Source of the DNA: Scatophagus argus
Taxonomy: Eukaryota; Chordata; Actinopteri; Scatophagidae
Reading direction: 5' to 3'
Assembly (NCBI RefSeq): GCF_020382885.2
Contig: NC_058499.1
Span: 14,679,872-14,743,871, forward strand
DNA: 64,000 nt
Part shown: in pieces, positions 26,046 to 38,500 of the stretch
Position numbering within the stretch: the stretch's first letter is position 1
Layout of the letters: the number at the start of each line of letters is the position of its first letter
The notes under the pieces: generated by a model
What the model was told of the DNA's origin: nothing
Seen by the model: the letters and a program-made list of their open reading frames with translations, nothing else
The model's database searches: none
Position numbers and translations under genes: made by a program

Positions 26046-26450
26046 ATGAAGATGTCCCTGGCCCAACGAGTGCTCCTCTCCTGGATCTTTGCACTGATCT
26101 TCCTTATCATGCTGGTCCTCAAGCTGGACTCCAAGATCCACTGGAACTGGTTTCTCATCTTCCTCCCTGTTTGGACCTTTGACACTATCCTCATCCTCAT
26201 GCTGATCGTGAAGATGGCGGGGCGCTGTAAGCCGGACTTTGACCCCAGGGATGGTGAGCAGAGCCTGAAGAGGAGGTTGTGGTACCTGACAGCCCTGCTG
26301 CTGAAGCTGGCCTTCTGTCTGACACTGTGCTCGCGCCTGGAGAGGCTCATCGACATGTGGGTCAGTGTGGTGTGTGTCCCTCTGTGGGTGCTTTTGGGTG
26401 GGGCACTGGTGGAGCTGGGGCACAGTGTTTTCCACTACAGGAGGGACTGA
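26046..26450 (+). CDS. tmem60: TMEM60, small four-pass membrane protein
   Basis: The entire protein of 134 residues sits in one exon, as in human (133). Its function is not established. Four hydrophobic helices are visible at about residues 8-28, 34-56, 77-95 and 104-124. Between helices 2 and 3 is a polar loop with MAGRCKPDFDPRDGE, and the N-terminus MKMSLAQRVLLSWIF matches human TMEM60. A second in-frame ATG lies at 26052; the first is preferred because it aligns with the human start. It is followed by rsbn1l on the opposite strand, the same neighbour as on human 7q11.23. Confidence 0.95.
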   Translation: MKMSLAQRVLLSWIFALIFLIMLVLKLDSKIHWNWFLIFLPVWTFDTILILMLIVKMAGRCKPDFDPRDGEQSLKRRLWYLTALLLKLAFCLTLCSRLERLIDMWVSVVCVPLWVLLGGALVELGHSVFHYRRD

Positions 26451-28120
26451 ATCTGAGAACTCTGCTATACATAGTTATGAAATGTAATATATGCACTAAT
26501 CTGATCCACTGGATTGGTATCAGGGTATCAGAACTTTACAAGTGGATTGTATATCAGTCAGACACAACCGATCCACGTTAAACACAGTTACAGTTTCCTT
26601 GTCAGTGTCATTATAAAAGTCACTGTTTCTTAGCTGTTCTTCTAATTTACATTTTAGTCATAGCAGGATGCAGGCTGTACACAGATTTTAACACATTATT
26701 TTACACACGGTGGCAAAAAGGAGCACCACAGTTGGATCTGGAAATAGTCTTATCAGTGCATCCTTTTGTCGTGCCACAGTGAGACCTAACCATGTGTCAT
26801 TCTGTGATGCCACTGGATCTTAGTTTAAAAGGAAGATTTTAAATGCATTAGTCCACACAGTTGGGCATCGAGCTGTCACGTCGTTTTGGCATTCACGTTA
26901 CTGCCTTCTTGTGCATCTTTAAGCTGCAGGAATTAAATTAACGAAATTATAAATGAGATTTTTTATTAATATTATTTTATATAAGCTAGTCCAGGTGAGA
27001 TACTGCCAGGTGAGAAATGGAGCTGAGCAATAAGGTGCACATAATGTGCCATTGTGATCCAAAATGTTTATATTTTCTACACTAAATGTTGTTCTGCAGT
27101 TGACCTTTTTAGGGAGAGAACACACACAGATATGTGCTAATACAGTTATATATTATGTGACACAAACTAGGCATGTACTGATGGTATGAAGTGATCCATC
27201 CTGCACTAGCATGCACTCTGCGTCACTGAACCATACTGTACCTCTCTGTGAAGTCCCCATTGAAGCATGTATTTCACTATTCGAGCATTTCTGTAAAGCA
27301 GTTAAAAACCTGACGGCTTCCTATGTGATGGCCTCAGTACGTACCTCTCCCTCTGTCACAGTTTGAATGTACATCCTTTACTAAAAGATGTGTGCTAACT
27401 CCTGCAGAGTTTACAAGGCCATATTAAATACTGTTAAAAAAAACAAACTAACAAGGTTTATCACAGTTCGCATGAACAGGCACAGCTCAACACTCAACAT
27501 TTATCAGTCTAAAATGGTAAAATGGACTTTGTCGGTCCTGTTTCAGGGTCTGTTAGCTTCATTTGCACTTCATCCTTGGTTATTTTCTGGTATCACAGCA
27601 GACGCTTTCGTCCAAATTAATTTGCAGTAAGTGCATTGAGTTTTAGCTGTAATTGGTCAGGTGCACTGCCGACTTATGGTTAAATTATTAAACAGGCCTT
27701 TTCACTCAAGACATTTGAACATGTCACAGTAGGAAAAGCACAGGTTTAAATAATAAAATTGAAGATGCCCAAATTACATTTAGCTGCTTTGATTTCGCTG
27801 TCCTGGTATTGTGTGTGTTGCTTCATTGTGATAACATGCTGGGACACTTGAGATAAAAAGGCATTGTTAATATTATTAGTAACTGCTACTGTAAGCATTT
27901 GATATGCAGTCTATGTTCACATCATACTGAAAGTACAGCTCAGACCGACAGGAGGTTTTAGAGATATCTGAGATGAACTGATGGAGCAGAAGACATTTTG
28001 AACTGCTGTGGCAGCAGTCGATCCAAATGTCATCTGTAGACCCAGGACTTTGAAGTCGCTTAAAAGACATATTGAAAAGTTAATGATATGAAACGCAGGA
28101 GAGACAGCAACAGTAAGTCC
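26451..28120. other. tmem60 3' UTR and convergent gap to rsbn1l
   Basis: Noncoding. A candidate tmem60 polyadenylation signal AATAAA lies at 27752-27757. Small open frames here have no recognisable features. Confidence 0.5.
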
Positions 28121-28136
28121 ATATATTTTTGAACCA

Positions 28137-28142
28137 TTTATT
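28137..28142 (-). terminator. candidate polyadenylation signal of rsbn1l
   Basis: TTTATT on plus is AATAAA on the rsbn1l strand, about 780 bp past its stop codon. The sequence between is AT-rich and lacks other genes. Confidence 0.45.
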
Positions 28143-28921
28143 GAGAGGTTCTGATCAGAGTATAAATCACACTACCAAGTCTTATCTTAGGAAATAAAAT
28201 GTATTTACAACAAAATTTTCACATACATTGCTTTCAAATAAAAACAGACAGTAAATGATATAAATAAGTTCTATGGAAAATAAAACTTGTCTTACAAAAA
28301 ATATATGCAATTTCTGTATACATTTTCTCACATTGGTGCTAATAACATCTATACTGTACAGTTTTGGTACATACAGTATCATTTACAGCCCTGTGTGAGT
28401 CAAACAACGTCCAGTCTGAAAACAACTACTTGCTCCAATGTCATGAACAACAAAACGCCATCGACTAAACCAACACGGCAAGGAAGATTTCAGCAGGAGC
28501 TCAGTGACATGCCGAAATGTCCCCAACAGAGAACGCAGGTATTTCCTATAGCAGGGAGTAAGGATGGCTGTTTTCAGATTGGTTAGTCCAGTACCTAAAA
28601 TAGGTGCTTTAAGAGCGAAGCTAAGTAGTGCACAGGCACTGACACGTGGGTCACATAACATTTCATATAGAGCCTACGTACATTCGCTAACAAACGTGAA
28701 GTGAGCTACTTAGCTTACATTCTTAGGCACTGATAAAATACTTGGATAGTGCATCCTCTTTTCACTACGTCGCTGGAGTAATGTGGCTGTGTCACACCTG
28801 CTCATCTGTTAGCAAATTAGAAAGCAACTGAAGTCTGGAGGATGTATTTTCAAATATTTTAACAAAGCCTCAGCGTAAGTTGTACAGTAAAAAACAAAAG
28901 AAAAAGAAGACTTCTAGACAT

Positions 28922-31900
28922 TCATATTAATAAGTCTTTCTGTGTTTGGGGCGTGTGTGTTTTAAGGGGCTGTTTTAACGAGTGCTGCTGTGGCCGAGTG
29001 TCCTGTAGGGGCGTGGCAGGTTTTCCCTGCACTGTGTCCTTTACTTTTGGTCCTTTAGAGGGCACAACTGTCCGACTGTCAGATCCAGGCTTTGAGGAAG
29101 AGCCTCGAGAGTCACTGTGATGGTGGGTCTTAGGCCTACTGTCTGTGAAGGAAAGGGCCAGTGTTTGGTGAGCCTCCATAGGCTTAAAGAGGTCAAAGGT
29201 GATGAGTGTCCGAGGTGGTTTGTGTTCTGGTAGCGCAGTACCAGAGGCAGACTTCTTCTTTTCCTCTTTACTGCTGATGTCTTTATCCTTCTTTCCTTCT
29301 TTCTTTACCTGAATGTTGGCATGTTTGGGAGTGCCCGTCTTCCCATCTTCTCTCCCCAGTTTTGCCTGCACCACCTGTGTACCCGCCGCATTGCCCTCCT
29401 TGTGCCCGCTTTTCTCTTTCTTTCCAAGTGAAGGCTTGTGTTTATGTGAACAGGTGTCTCGAGCCTCCTCTCTGTCTGGCCGCAGGTGAGACGCTCCCTG
29501 CGTGCCTCCCCTGTCTTTATCGTGCTCCTTCTCCCTCTTGACGTGGGGTTGAGTCTTTGAGTCCCACTTCTCATCTCTCTGTGCAGGCAGGGATGTTTGA
29601 GAGACTTTACTGCCCTCTCTTGTCCGCTCCTCGTCCTCCTTTCTTCTTATCTGTGGCGACGGCTGCGTCGATGTACTACCCTCTCTTCCTCCCTCGGCTT
29701 TAGCCTTGTCCTGCTCTCTCACCCTGTCCTTGTCTCTATCCCTGTCTTTCCCTCTATCCTTTTTATCCTTTTCCTTCTCTTTATTCCTATCCTTGTCCTT
29801 CTTTTCCTTCTCTTTAACCCTGTCCTTTTCATCTTTCTCTCTTTTTCCTTTATCTTTTTCCTTTTTGATCTGTGGCGTGTTGTAAGAGCTTGCTACACTA
29901 TCTTTAGTTTTTTCTCTTAGACCTTGACCTGGTACTGTTGTCTTTTGCTGCCTCTCTTCCTCCACATCATTCTCCTTTCTCGATTGCTGTAGTGACTTTA
30001 AGGATGCACTGTCCACTCCACCGTCTTCATGGCCCTTCTGAAGTGTCCTGCATGCGTCTGCATCTTCATCTCCCCCACCCATGCAATCCTCTTCCTCATC
30101 TTCCTCAGCTTTAGGCTCCATTAGCGTGTGAGTGATTACACCTTCATCTCCCTCCTTCTTGACTACAGGTAGGTGTGTTGTTAACGACGCCATTTCCACT
30201 CTGTTCTCTTGCTCCTCCTCCTTGAAAATCTGTGTCGGAGTTTGCGAGGGCAGCCCCTCCCTTCCCTCGGTCTCCTCGTCCTCTAGCTTTGTCTGTACAG
30301 CGGGGTCACACTCCTTCCCCTCAACCTCCTTGTCTTGCTCCTCTTCTTTGATATGAAGTGTCACGACTCCGGGTGGATCCTTCTCCTCTTCTTTCTCCTC
30401 TTCCTCCTCCTCTTCTTCATGTTGGTGATACTGTTTGAGTCTGATATGCCAGGCCAGACTGCAGACAGCAGACACAGTTTTGAACTGGTGAACAACTCCT
30501 CTGGGAATGAAGTAGATGTCATCGTGGTAGAGTTGGATTCGAGCATATCGGATCCCCTCTCTCCTCAGCTGGTTCAGTTTGGCATCATCGATCCACTGTA
30601 CACACTGTGGAGGCGGTGCACACAAACACATGAGATTTCAGCAGTCCCTCAAAATAAGCAAATGTTTTAATTCCCACGAGTACTCTGAAGTGATTAATAA
30701 CAGTTGCATGTTGGAGGTCAAAGAAAATCTCTTCTTTTAGCTTTATGTTTTGCACTTAAAGCTGCATTGTTTGACTTTTTTGGACACTTGGGGATAATCC
30801 AACATGCTGTAAACACAGCTGTGACATTATCACCCATAAAGCTGTGTGGGTGAAAATATTAGCACAACATTTCCTTTTTTCTTTTTTTTTTTACACATTC
30901 AGCAGACATGGACCAACATTATCATTCATTTGGAAAAAGCAATGAGCTGAAACCCATGCTAAAGCAACACAGGAGGGTGACAGTTAATCTGCAGATTCAT
31001 AACTACAAAAGCAACCACATTTTATATTACAGTCAACTGATTTATTGCTAATGTAAAAATATTGACTAGTGCAGGTTGAAAGGATGTTTGATGACACTTG
31101 ATCTCACAGTCACATAAAAAAAGATCTATTTATACTGCTGTACCCTACCAAGCTAAAATTAATAAGTCTAACCCACCTGAGACAGTGGAGGTTCGTGGAG
31201 GTCCAGCTGCAGCCTCATAACCACATCTGGGAAATCTCCAGCGTGAAAACACACAACATCTTTGGTGATCCGGGCAGGAGCGTAACTGCTGTAAGGCAAT
31301 TGGCAAAGTTTTATTTACTGATCAGAGTTAAACTCTGAATGCAAAATAAAAAGCAACACCAGCTGTGTTTCTTACACATCACTGTTTCACAGGAAAAGGC
31401 AATGACACCTTTAACGATGTATTCTGTTATAAGTGTTTTTGCTTATTTACATTGACTGTCTACATTTCATTGCCCTTAACTGTCCATCACAGCAGAACAA
31501 AGGTTATCTAGACAACACATAGCTGTCAGGTTGTATTCAATGCAAATCTGTTTTCCTGGGTGTGTGTACTGTATGTAGTACGGTAAAAAAGAAAAGTCAC
31601 TGTGTACTCACTCCTCTCCGCAACGCACAGCCTTCAGCACACCAACAGCAGCAGTAGTTTGTCTCTCAAACCCCTGACCAATGTGGTCAGCGTGGGCTCT
31701 CGTCCGGTCCTCAAACAGCATCTCCCTGGGCTCGCTGGCTCTGGGTAGATACTGCAGGTTCTTTATCTCATTGGTGGACCTGAAATATGTTTATTCACAA
31801 CAGTCATGATATGTTCCTGATTAAGTACCTGTACATGGCATGTGGTGCTGTAAGATAAGCTGTAAGTATTTCTCAGGTTTTGCTCCATCAGCTTTACTTC

Positions 31901-34900
31901 AAACTACTTTTTTTTTTTTTTTTTAAATGATGCTGGTGATGAGATGGTAACACCTGTGCAGAGGCAAACATTTACGGGCTCAACAGGTCATCTCACCTTT
32001 TCCTTTTGAAGGGTGATTTTGGCATGTCTGCCATAGGGATCATCTGTTCTCCAGGTCTGACCCACATGATGGGGCCGTCGTCGCTCTCAGTAGGGCTCTG
32101 CAGCCGCAGACTGGAGAATGTTCCCCAGGGCAGAGTCCGCTACATAAACACAGGGTGAGAACCTTCAGAGTTACATAATAACTTCCTTCCCTCCGCACAT
32201 CCACTGGCTGTAGGGGTGCTTACACGTACAGAAATACATACACACTAACCTCCAGAAAGGGAGATTCCTCTAACATGCTGAGGAATTCTGGGAAGTAGTC
32301 TCCAACCTCTTCGTCCACAGCCCCAACCAGACTGACCTGCCGCATGGCCCCGGCACGGTAAGTTCCCTGGGAATATGTCCGCTTCACCTGCAGGGGGGGA
32401 CCACAGAGAAGACAGATCACACCCTCACCCAGCAGGTATTGAAATATCTTAATGTGACAGGTCTAACAAGTAAACCTGACATGTACTTTATGACCTTTTC
32501 AAAAACATCATATGCCTTTTTACTAGACTAATATTGTTTTCCTTACTATTAAGGCTAGGACTGTCAGTGTGCTCTTAACATAGAAGCTGTGACCTTTCCT
32601 TCAAGCACCTGCCTTCAAGAAAGCACTCATTAAATCACCATGAGCATCTGCTTGGTAGTTAACAGGAGCTTAAATACAAAGATTTTGGTCATCAGAACGT
32701 TAAGGAAGAAGAGGTAAAGAAGGAAGAAGTTAAAGGCAAGTTACTTTCACTCAGAGTAATAAAAGATTGTCTTTGAGATTTTCATTTTCAAGCACGGTGG
32801 ATTATACTATCCAATCTAAGAAAGTGGAAGACAAAGATCAGACGTGAGGTTCACATGGGTCCCTCATCAGACATTAAGGCTCAGCTGCACAAACACCAAC
32901 ATTTAAATGTCAACTCTGACAGCATGAATGGGATTTCCTGAACCAGGAACAAGAGCCCAGAGCAGCTCATAAGCCTTTATTATGTGTCAGAATGTGGGTG
33001 ATACAACTGTTCACGATTTTGAAGTTGTGGTGCTCTTTTACTGCAGTGTAATAAACTCCAAGATGTGCCAAATTTATTGTGTGCTGTTTTATGGCAGTAA
33101 AGAATTCATAAGATTCTGGAGTGAATGATATGCAAAGGAAAAAAAAATCATATTGCAATCATTTTCCCAGACACCTCAATCTTGATACAAAATTTTTCAA
33201 AAAAATTATTTTCAACATTGGTTAATCTGCAGGTTATTTTCACATTTCTTAAGTCTATAAAATGTCAAAAATTGAGAAGCTGAAACCGTATTTGGCCTTT
33301 TTGATTGAAAAATGACTTATCTAAATAATTAAAGGAAACTAAAGGAAAGTGCCAAAGACAACCAACAGTGCACATGACAGGTTACTGTGTTGTGTTAGAA
33401 GGAATAAAACTGCACAAACTTAAGTGTTTACTATGTTATAAGTGTTGTGAATTACAACTTAGAATTGCTATAACAAGAAAATATAAGCAATGACCAGAAT
33501 TAAGGGATGCGTCATGGTATAAGTAAGAGATAACAGTGACTGGTCACTGGTAATGACACCAGATTCTGATGAAACTGATACGGCCCTGTGAGCGTTCAAC
33601 TACCGCCAACATGTTGAAATTGTTAAAAAAAAAAAAAAAAGGGGGAGAGAGAGAGACCTGTTTCTTAAAAATGTCCAAAGGGCCCTTTACCTTTTATAAG
33701 TTTTGTTAGCAGTTATCTTGCTACATCTTCTCTCTGTACTTGGCTTTGTTTATGTCTTTAATACAAAACTGTTTGAAAAGGAAAACTAAAAAAGTCACAA
33801 CATGCTGCAGCATCACAAGATGCCTGGTGATTCTCAAAGTGAGAAATGAAGACTGCTGGGGTCTGTGACATACATCCCAGAGGAGCAAAACACTGTTATA
33901 AAACTGTGTGGTTACTAAAAACTGCATACTTGAGCTAAGCAATGCAGTAAAATACATGTAATACTATATCCATTACATGTAAGCCCAGTGCCAGTAGAAA
34001 CTGTCTGCCAGTCCAACAGCAAATGCAGTCAGGAATCAGTCCCAACTTGATGGGCACTGAATACTGCTGCTGCACCATCTCAACACTGTTAGCTGGGAAA
34101 CACAGTCCATAGATCAAGTGACGTTAAGCCCAAAGTAGCTAAATTAAGAAAATATGCTGACAGTCATGTTGAGTTTGGTTTTATTGAGAACAGCAACAGG
34201 ATGAAATGTACCATCTGCCCCGTGTTGGTTGGTAGCAGAGGAAGTCATGATGCCAGACGAGCTGTAGCAATATCTGATTACAAAGCACTCCGGGGATCAG
34301 TACGATCAAGAGAGAGAGACACGCATTGGAAATGTTTTCTTCCCAGCAAGGGGTCCCTGGGTTTGAATAATTTTAGGTTTTCCTGACTTAATTCTCTCAA
34401 TTTGACAAAACATGTTCAAATGGCACCAGAACACAAACTCTCATTGGAGTGTAGGTTGGACCTAATTTCTGCCTTTTCTGATTTAAGAAATATTAAACTG
34501 CTGCCTCAGGTGGATCAGATTTTTTTTATCTTAACTGTGCCTTGCTCTAGTGTGACCTGCCAAGATCAGTTCTTGCCAATTCAAATTTTCTTCTGAACAA
34601 CTATAATTGACAGCATATACAAACAAACATCAACTTTTCTTCAATGCAAAATTTTACTTTCATAATAAAAGAAAATATTTAACTTTACAATTTCCTTTCA
34701 AAATAAAGTGCTCGGCAACTGGAAAGACACCCTACTTTATCTGACACATTTTACTTTATCAAACAAAAGCAGGTGCAACAGATTTATATAACAAAACAAA
34801 TGTCAGTAACATATACTGTTTTACTGTATGCTTAAAATTCACCAGGGCTGAGGTAATTTATCAAATTTCTGAAGCTTCTATGGAGATCAGCAGATTATTG

Positions 34901-37900
34901 AGGGTCATGAATTCCGTAATTTTCCTCCAAATTGTTTTGGTCTTTTCACTGCTCATACCATGAAAAGACAGGAGAGGCTGCTAGCTTGTGTCTGGCACTG
35001 AGCTCTGGCTAGCTTTAGGTTTAGCTGTTTTTCCTTTGCTAGCTTCTTCAAACTGGGCATGTTCAGCTGGGTGATGGTGTTTTAAGTGTCTGATTATGTT
35101 TGTTGTTCCTAATGTTTTTGTGACGGCACCCCACGGCTTACTCTGGCCTTACATGTATTACAGATTGTGAGCTTTGTCTTCTTCGCTCGCAGTAACGTCC
35201 AGGCTAAAAACATGTCAGCGTGCGGCTGTGACGTGTTTGCCTGCATCGCTCTACATATGCGCATGCGTAAAACAGACCCGCTTGAAGTCTGATACTGGAG
35301 ACTGACCGGCTGGTCTCCGGTGCGGGTTAAGAATGCTGAAAACTGTCCGATTCCGGTCCCTGGCTGACCGGTCGGTCGGTGCATCTCAAGAGATGACGCT
35401 AATCTATTATATGCGGCAACACTGTTTTAAGTCTCAGATGGAAAAAAGTGTGAACCATAAAATAAAACTGATTGTTTCTGACTGTCATTGGTGTTCTTGC
35501 ATGATTTGTTGAACAACGATAACAATCCGTTTTTTATTTTGTCAAATTAAATTCATCTCGGGATTTTAATTCAATTCAATTTAGGACGCCAAATCACAAC
35601 AGAAGTTGTCTCATGACGCCTTCCAATCAGAGCAGGTCCAGACCAAACTCTCTCTTAATTTTTGGCACAGAGAGACCCAACAAAACCTCATGATCAAGTG
35701 CCTGGCGACACTGGTGAGGAAAAACTTCCTTTCAGAAGGTAGAAACTTCAGAGCAGAGCCTGGTCTGATTTTAGATTATGAAGGACAACACGAACAATCA
35801 AGACAACATGAACCATACATGAGTGCAGCAGAGTCCAGCAAAACAAAATTATCAACACGACTCAGGTGTACTTTAAAGCAGTCGTCCTGAATGCAGACCT
35901 TGTCACTATCAGCTTCACAAGGCAGACAATAACATTTTTTCAACTTAGACAATGAAACTTTCTTCAGCAGTATATTCAGAGGTTGACATGAAAACACAAC
36001 TCCAACTGACCGGGCCATAATCACTGTCAAGTACTCCTGACAGAAGAGCTTTCCAAGAAACCACTACATTAAAAGACAAACAATGTGACACAAAACGTTA
36101 GGGCTTAGTGCTCCACAAGACAACCTGGATGCTGAAACACAGGAGAAAAGATGGCTTGAGGCAGCGTGAAAAGCTCTGGCGATCAACAGACTGGATGAAG
36201 GCTGACACACAGAGAACTTCACAACACACATATAAAACTATTGTTTCAGCTTGTGGCAGCTGAGTCTGTGCACCTCACACCTCCGTACTACAAACTGACA
36301 CTTCACAGTATTGAAGGGGACAGTTCAGCATCCTCTTACGCTCAGAGCCTTTTTACTGTGTTTACCACAGAGGAGAAAAATAAAACAAAAAACAACCAGC
36401 TTACCTGAGAGTGGAAGTTTACCATGGTCGTCGTCTCTATGTCTTTCTTCCCGAGCACCTCCATCTTCACTGGTGCATTAGGGAACTTGTAGGAGAAGTA
36501 GTCCAGGAAGTCTGGGAGATAGGATGCCGCTCCATGGATGATTCCCATCACAAAACAAGCAGCCTGGGCCTCGTCCTCACTAAATGAGAGGGTCACAAAC
36601 TCCTGGGCGAAACGCTGCATCTCATCCGGAGACAGACAGGAGAGCTGATCGCTGTAGGCATGCACCACAGAAGCGCCTCCATTAGCCTGCTGCTCGATGT
36701 GGATCAGGTGGCCAAACTCCAGGCCGGGCAGGCCTGGCACTGGGGTGCAGTGTAGCGGAGAGCTGTAGCCAAGCCTGTCCCTGACCATGGAGGAGATGGA
36801 GGCAGAGGTAGCGGAGGTAAGAGGGGGATCCTGATGGTGTTGTTGTGGTGGTGCGGGAGCGTGGTGTAGACTGCTGCTGTTAATACTGTTATTCCCATTA
36901 ATTCGACTGAGGAACTCGGGCAGCGCCAAAGACACTCCTGAACACACCGTCTGGCAGGAGCGATGATACATTTTGGGTCGGCTGTGCCTCTCCTTCACTC
37001 GCTCACCATCTTTGTGCTTCTTTTTCTTCTTCTTCTTGAGTTTCTTCAACAGGAGGTCTTCCTCTGAACCAGCTTTGGGCTTCTCTGTAGACTCTATAAT
37101 GGAGGAAAAGACAATTTTATAGACAAAGTATGTTGTGCTTCAACTGAGGCCTAAAATATGTAGACGATCTGGGGACTTCAAATAGCAATTTTATATACTC
37201 GAGATTTCAACTTGAATTATCAGAAATTGATAATCCATTCAAATTTCAAATGTTCAATTCATTCAAATGTTGTTATAAATCAAATATGTAATCATGCCAG
37301 TCTGCTTTAACTTCTTCTCATTATTAGTTAGGTGACTTGAGCATAGATGCCAGAGTCACACCTCCAACACTGTATCCATGTATAACATCTTACAGAGACT
37401 AATGTAATTTCACGTTCTCCCAAGTTAATAAAAATAAAATCACTTTTCACACATCCCAACTGGTCAGCGTTAAATTTCATCCCTACCTTTCTGTGGAGAA
37501 ATCGCCTCCCCGTTTTCTCTTGTAATGTCCGGTACAGGCGGCAATTTGTGGTTTTTCCACTCTTTAATCTTCTCCTTCTTCTTCTCTCTGTCTTTCTCCT
37601 TCACACGGTGATCTTAGAGGAGCAGAAGAGGACACGAAGTGATGTGAAATGTTGCTACATGCTGAGCAACATAAGTGACGAACAAACATTTCCACGTGTA
37701 TATATATATCACCATCTGGGCCTAATAAATACTGGGGCCTGTAGTAGAGAAAATTCTGTAATAGTTTAATAAATCATTTAATACAGTACTGCTTCTCCTA
37801 CAGTTTTAATTTGACCGTAAAGTGTTTTAACAGGGTGCTGTAGTGAGCAGGCTGGCCGTGCTGTCCTACCTCTCTGTGGCATTTTCATGTCGCCGTTCTC

Positions 37901-38359
37901 GGTCTTTGTATGGCAGCTAGCTGGGCTCACTCTCTCCACACCAGCGACCGAGCTCCGCTGCGCTTCACTGCCTTTCTCCTTCTCCTTGTGTCGCTTCTCT
38001 TTCGCCTTTTTCACTTTGGGTGGCGAGGCAAGGAAGTTGCTGATTTTAAAGATTTTCCGAGCGGGAGTAGCTGGCACCGCTGCGGCGATGGAGTGGCTCG
38101 CCTTGGCCGGGCCGAAACTCCATTTCGCTGGGCTCCCACAACTCTGCTTCCCGTTGTGTTTTTCCCCTGCGCACACCTCTCCGTTCAGTTTCCTGTGCTT
38201 CAAGCCCTTCTCCTCCACCCGGACCTTCTTAGGGGGTGGTGGGTATATGTCGCTGGAAGACTGCGGTCGGCTCTCCGGTGGCCGTTTAGCTATCAGGGGT
38301 TTGGGGGAATTTGTTTTGCTGTTTGCTGCGAAATGCATGGAGTCCACGGCCTCGGCCAT
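28922..38359 (-). CDS. rsbn1l: RSBN1L, round spermatid basic protein 1-like (JmjC-type)
   Basis: RSBN1-family proteins are nuclear and related to the nematode histone H4K20 demethylase DPY-21; the activity of RSBN1L itself is inferred. Eight exons in transcript order: 38359-37870, 37612-37487, 37093-36405, 32387-32250, 32139-31997, 31779-31612, 31285-31177, 30604-28922. They total 3,546 nt, 1,181 residues (human about 846). The N-terminus is basic and low-complexity with a Lys run (37015-37047). The conserved core begins near [20 protein letters not shown] and runs through [60 protein letters not shown] and [20 protein letters not shown], ending at [17 protein letters not shown] in RAHADH fits an HxD iron-binding motif. 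After the core comes a tail of about 500 residues rich in Lys, Glu and Asp. [20 protein letters not shown] favours RSBN1L over RSBN1. Confidence 0.94.
34980..35424 (-). pseudogene. decayed hAT-family transposon fragment with BED zinc finger
   Basis: On the minus strand the segment encodes a BED-type zinc finger: CNTC (about 35151-35162) followed by KARVSRG, then after a one-base loss [20 protein letters not shown] (about 35050-35115), then [20 protein letters not shown] to about 34985. The shift falls at a run of G where one base appears missing (about 35134-35139). The minus-strand motif CAGTGTTGCC at 35415-35424 looks like a hAT terminal end. No transposase catalytic region and no opposite end are found, so this is a broken copy inside an rsbn1l intron. 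Confidence 0.65.
35567..35775 (+). repeat. dispersed fish repeat
   Basis: Starts TTCAATTCAATT and continues with CGCCAAATCACAACAGAAGT, TCTCATGACGCCTTCCAATC, AGAGACCCAACAAAACCTCATGA and GGAAAAACTTCC. I recognise this order of blocks from a very common interspersed repeat of teleost genomes, but cannot name it. The open frame across it is not a gene. Confidence 0.7.
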
Positions 38360-38500
38360 CTTGGAAGTTTCTATTTTTTACGGTCAGACGTAACTGGTGC
38401 GTGAGAGCCAGGTCGGGGGCGGGGTTTAACGAGGTACGTAAGACGCACAGAGGAAGGAGAGCAGCAGACTGGATTGTTTACAGCCTACAGAACAAGAAAC
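37900..38500 (-). promoter_or_regulatory. CpG-rich promoter and first-exon region of rsbn1l
   Basis: This stretch is GC- and CpG-rich compared with its flanks and covers the first coding exon and about 140 bp upstream. No TATA box is evident, which fits a housekeeping promoter. Confidence 0.45.

Larger units (their letters stand above)
32388..36404 (-). other. large intron of rsbn1l with repeat debris
   Basis: A 4 kb intron between exons 3 and 4 of rsbn1l, the longest in that gene. It holds the hAT/BED remnant and the dispersed repeat annotated separately. The rest (32400-34980 and 35780-36400) shows no recognisable content apart from an A-run and short GA repeat near 33628-33657. Confidence 0.7.

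Noticed and set aside
25895-26435. Two long open frames antisense to tmem60
   Set aside because: They overlap a conserved single-exon gene; their composition is that of the complementary strand of hydrophobic codons and they have no known motifs.
29597-30670. Hydrophobic plus-strand open frames under rsbn1l
   Set aside because: They are complements of Lys/Glu-rich codons in the rsbn1l tail; TTC/CTT/TCC codons give false membrane-like proteins.
35606-35890. 94-codon open frame in rsbn1l intron 3
   Set aside because: It coincides with a dispersed fish repeat.
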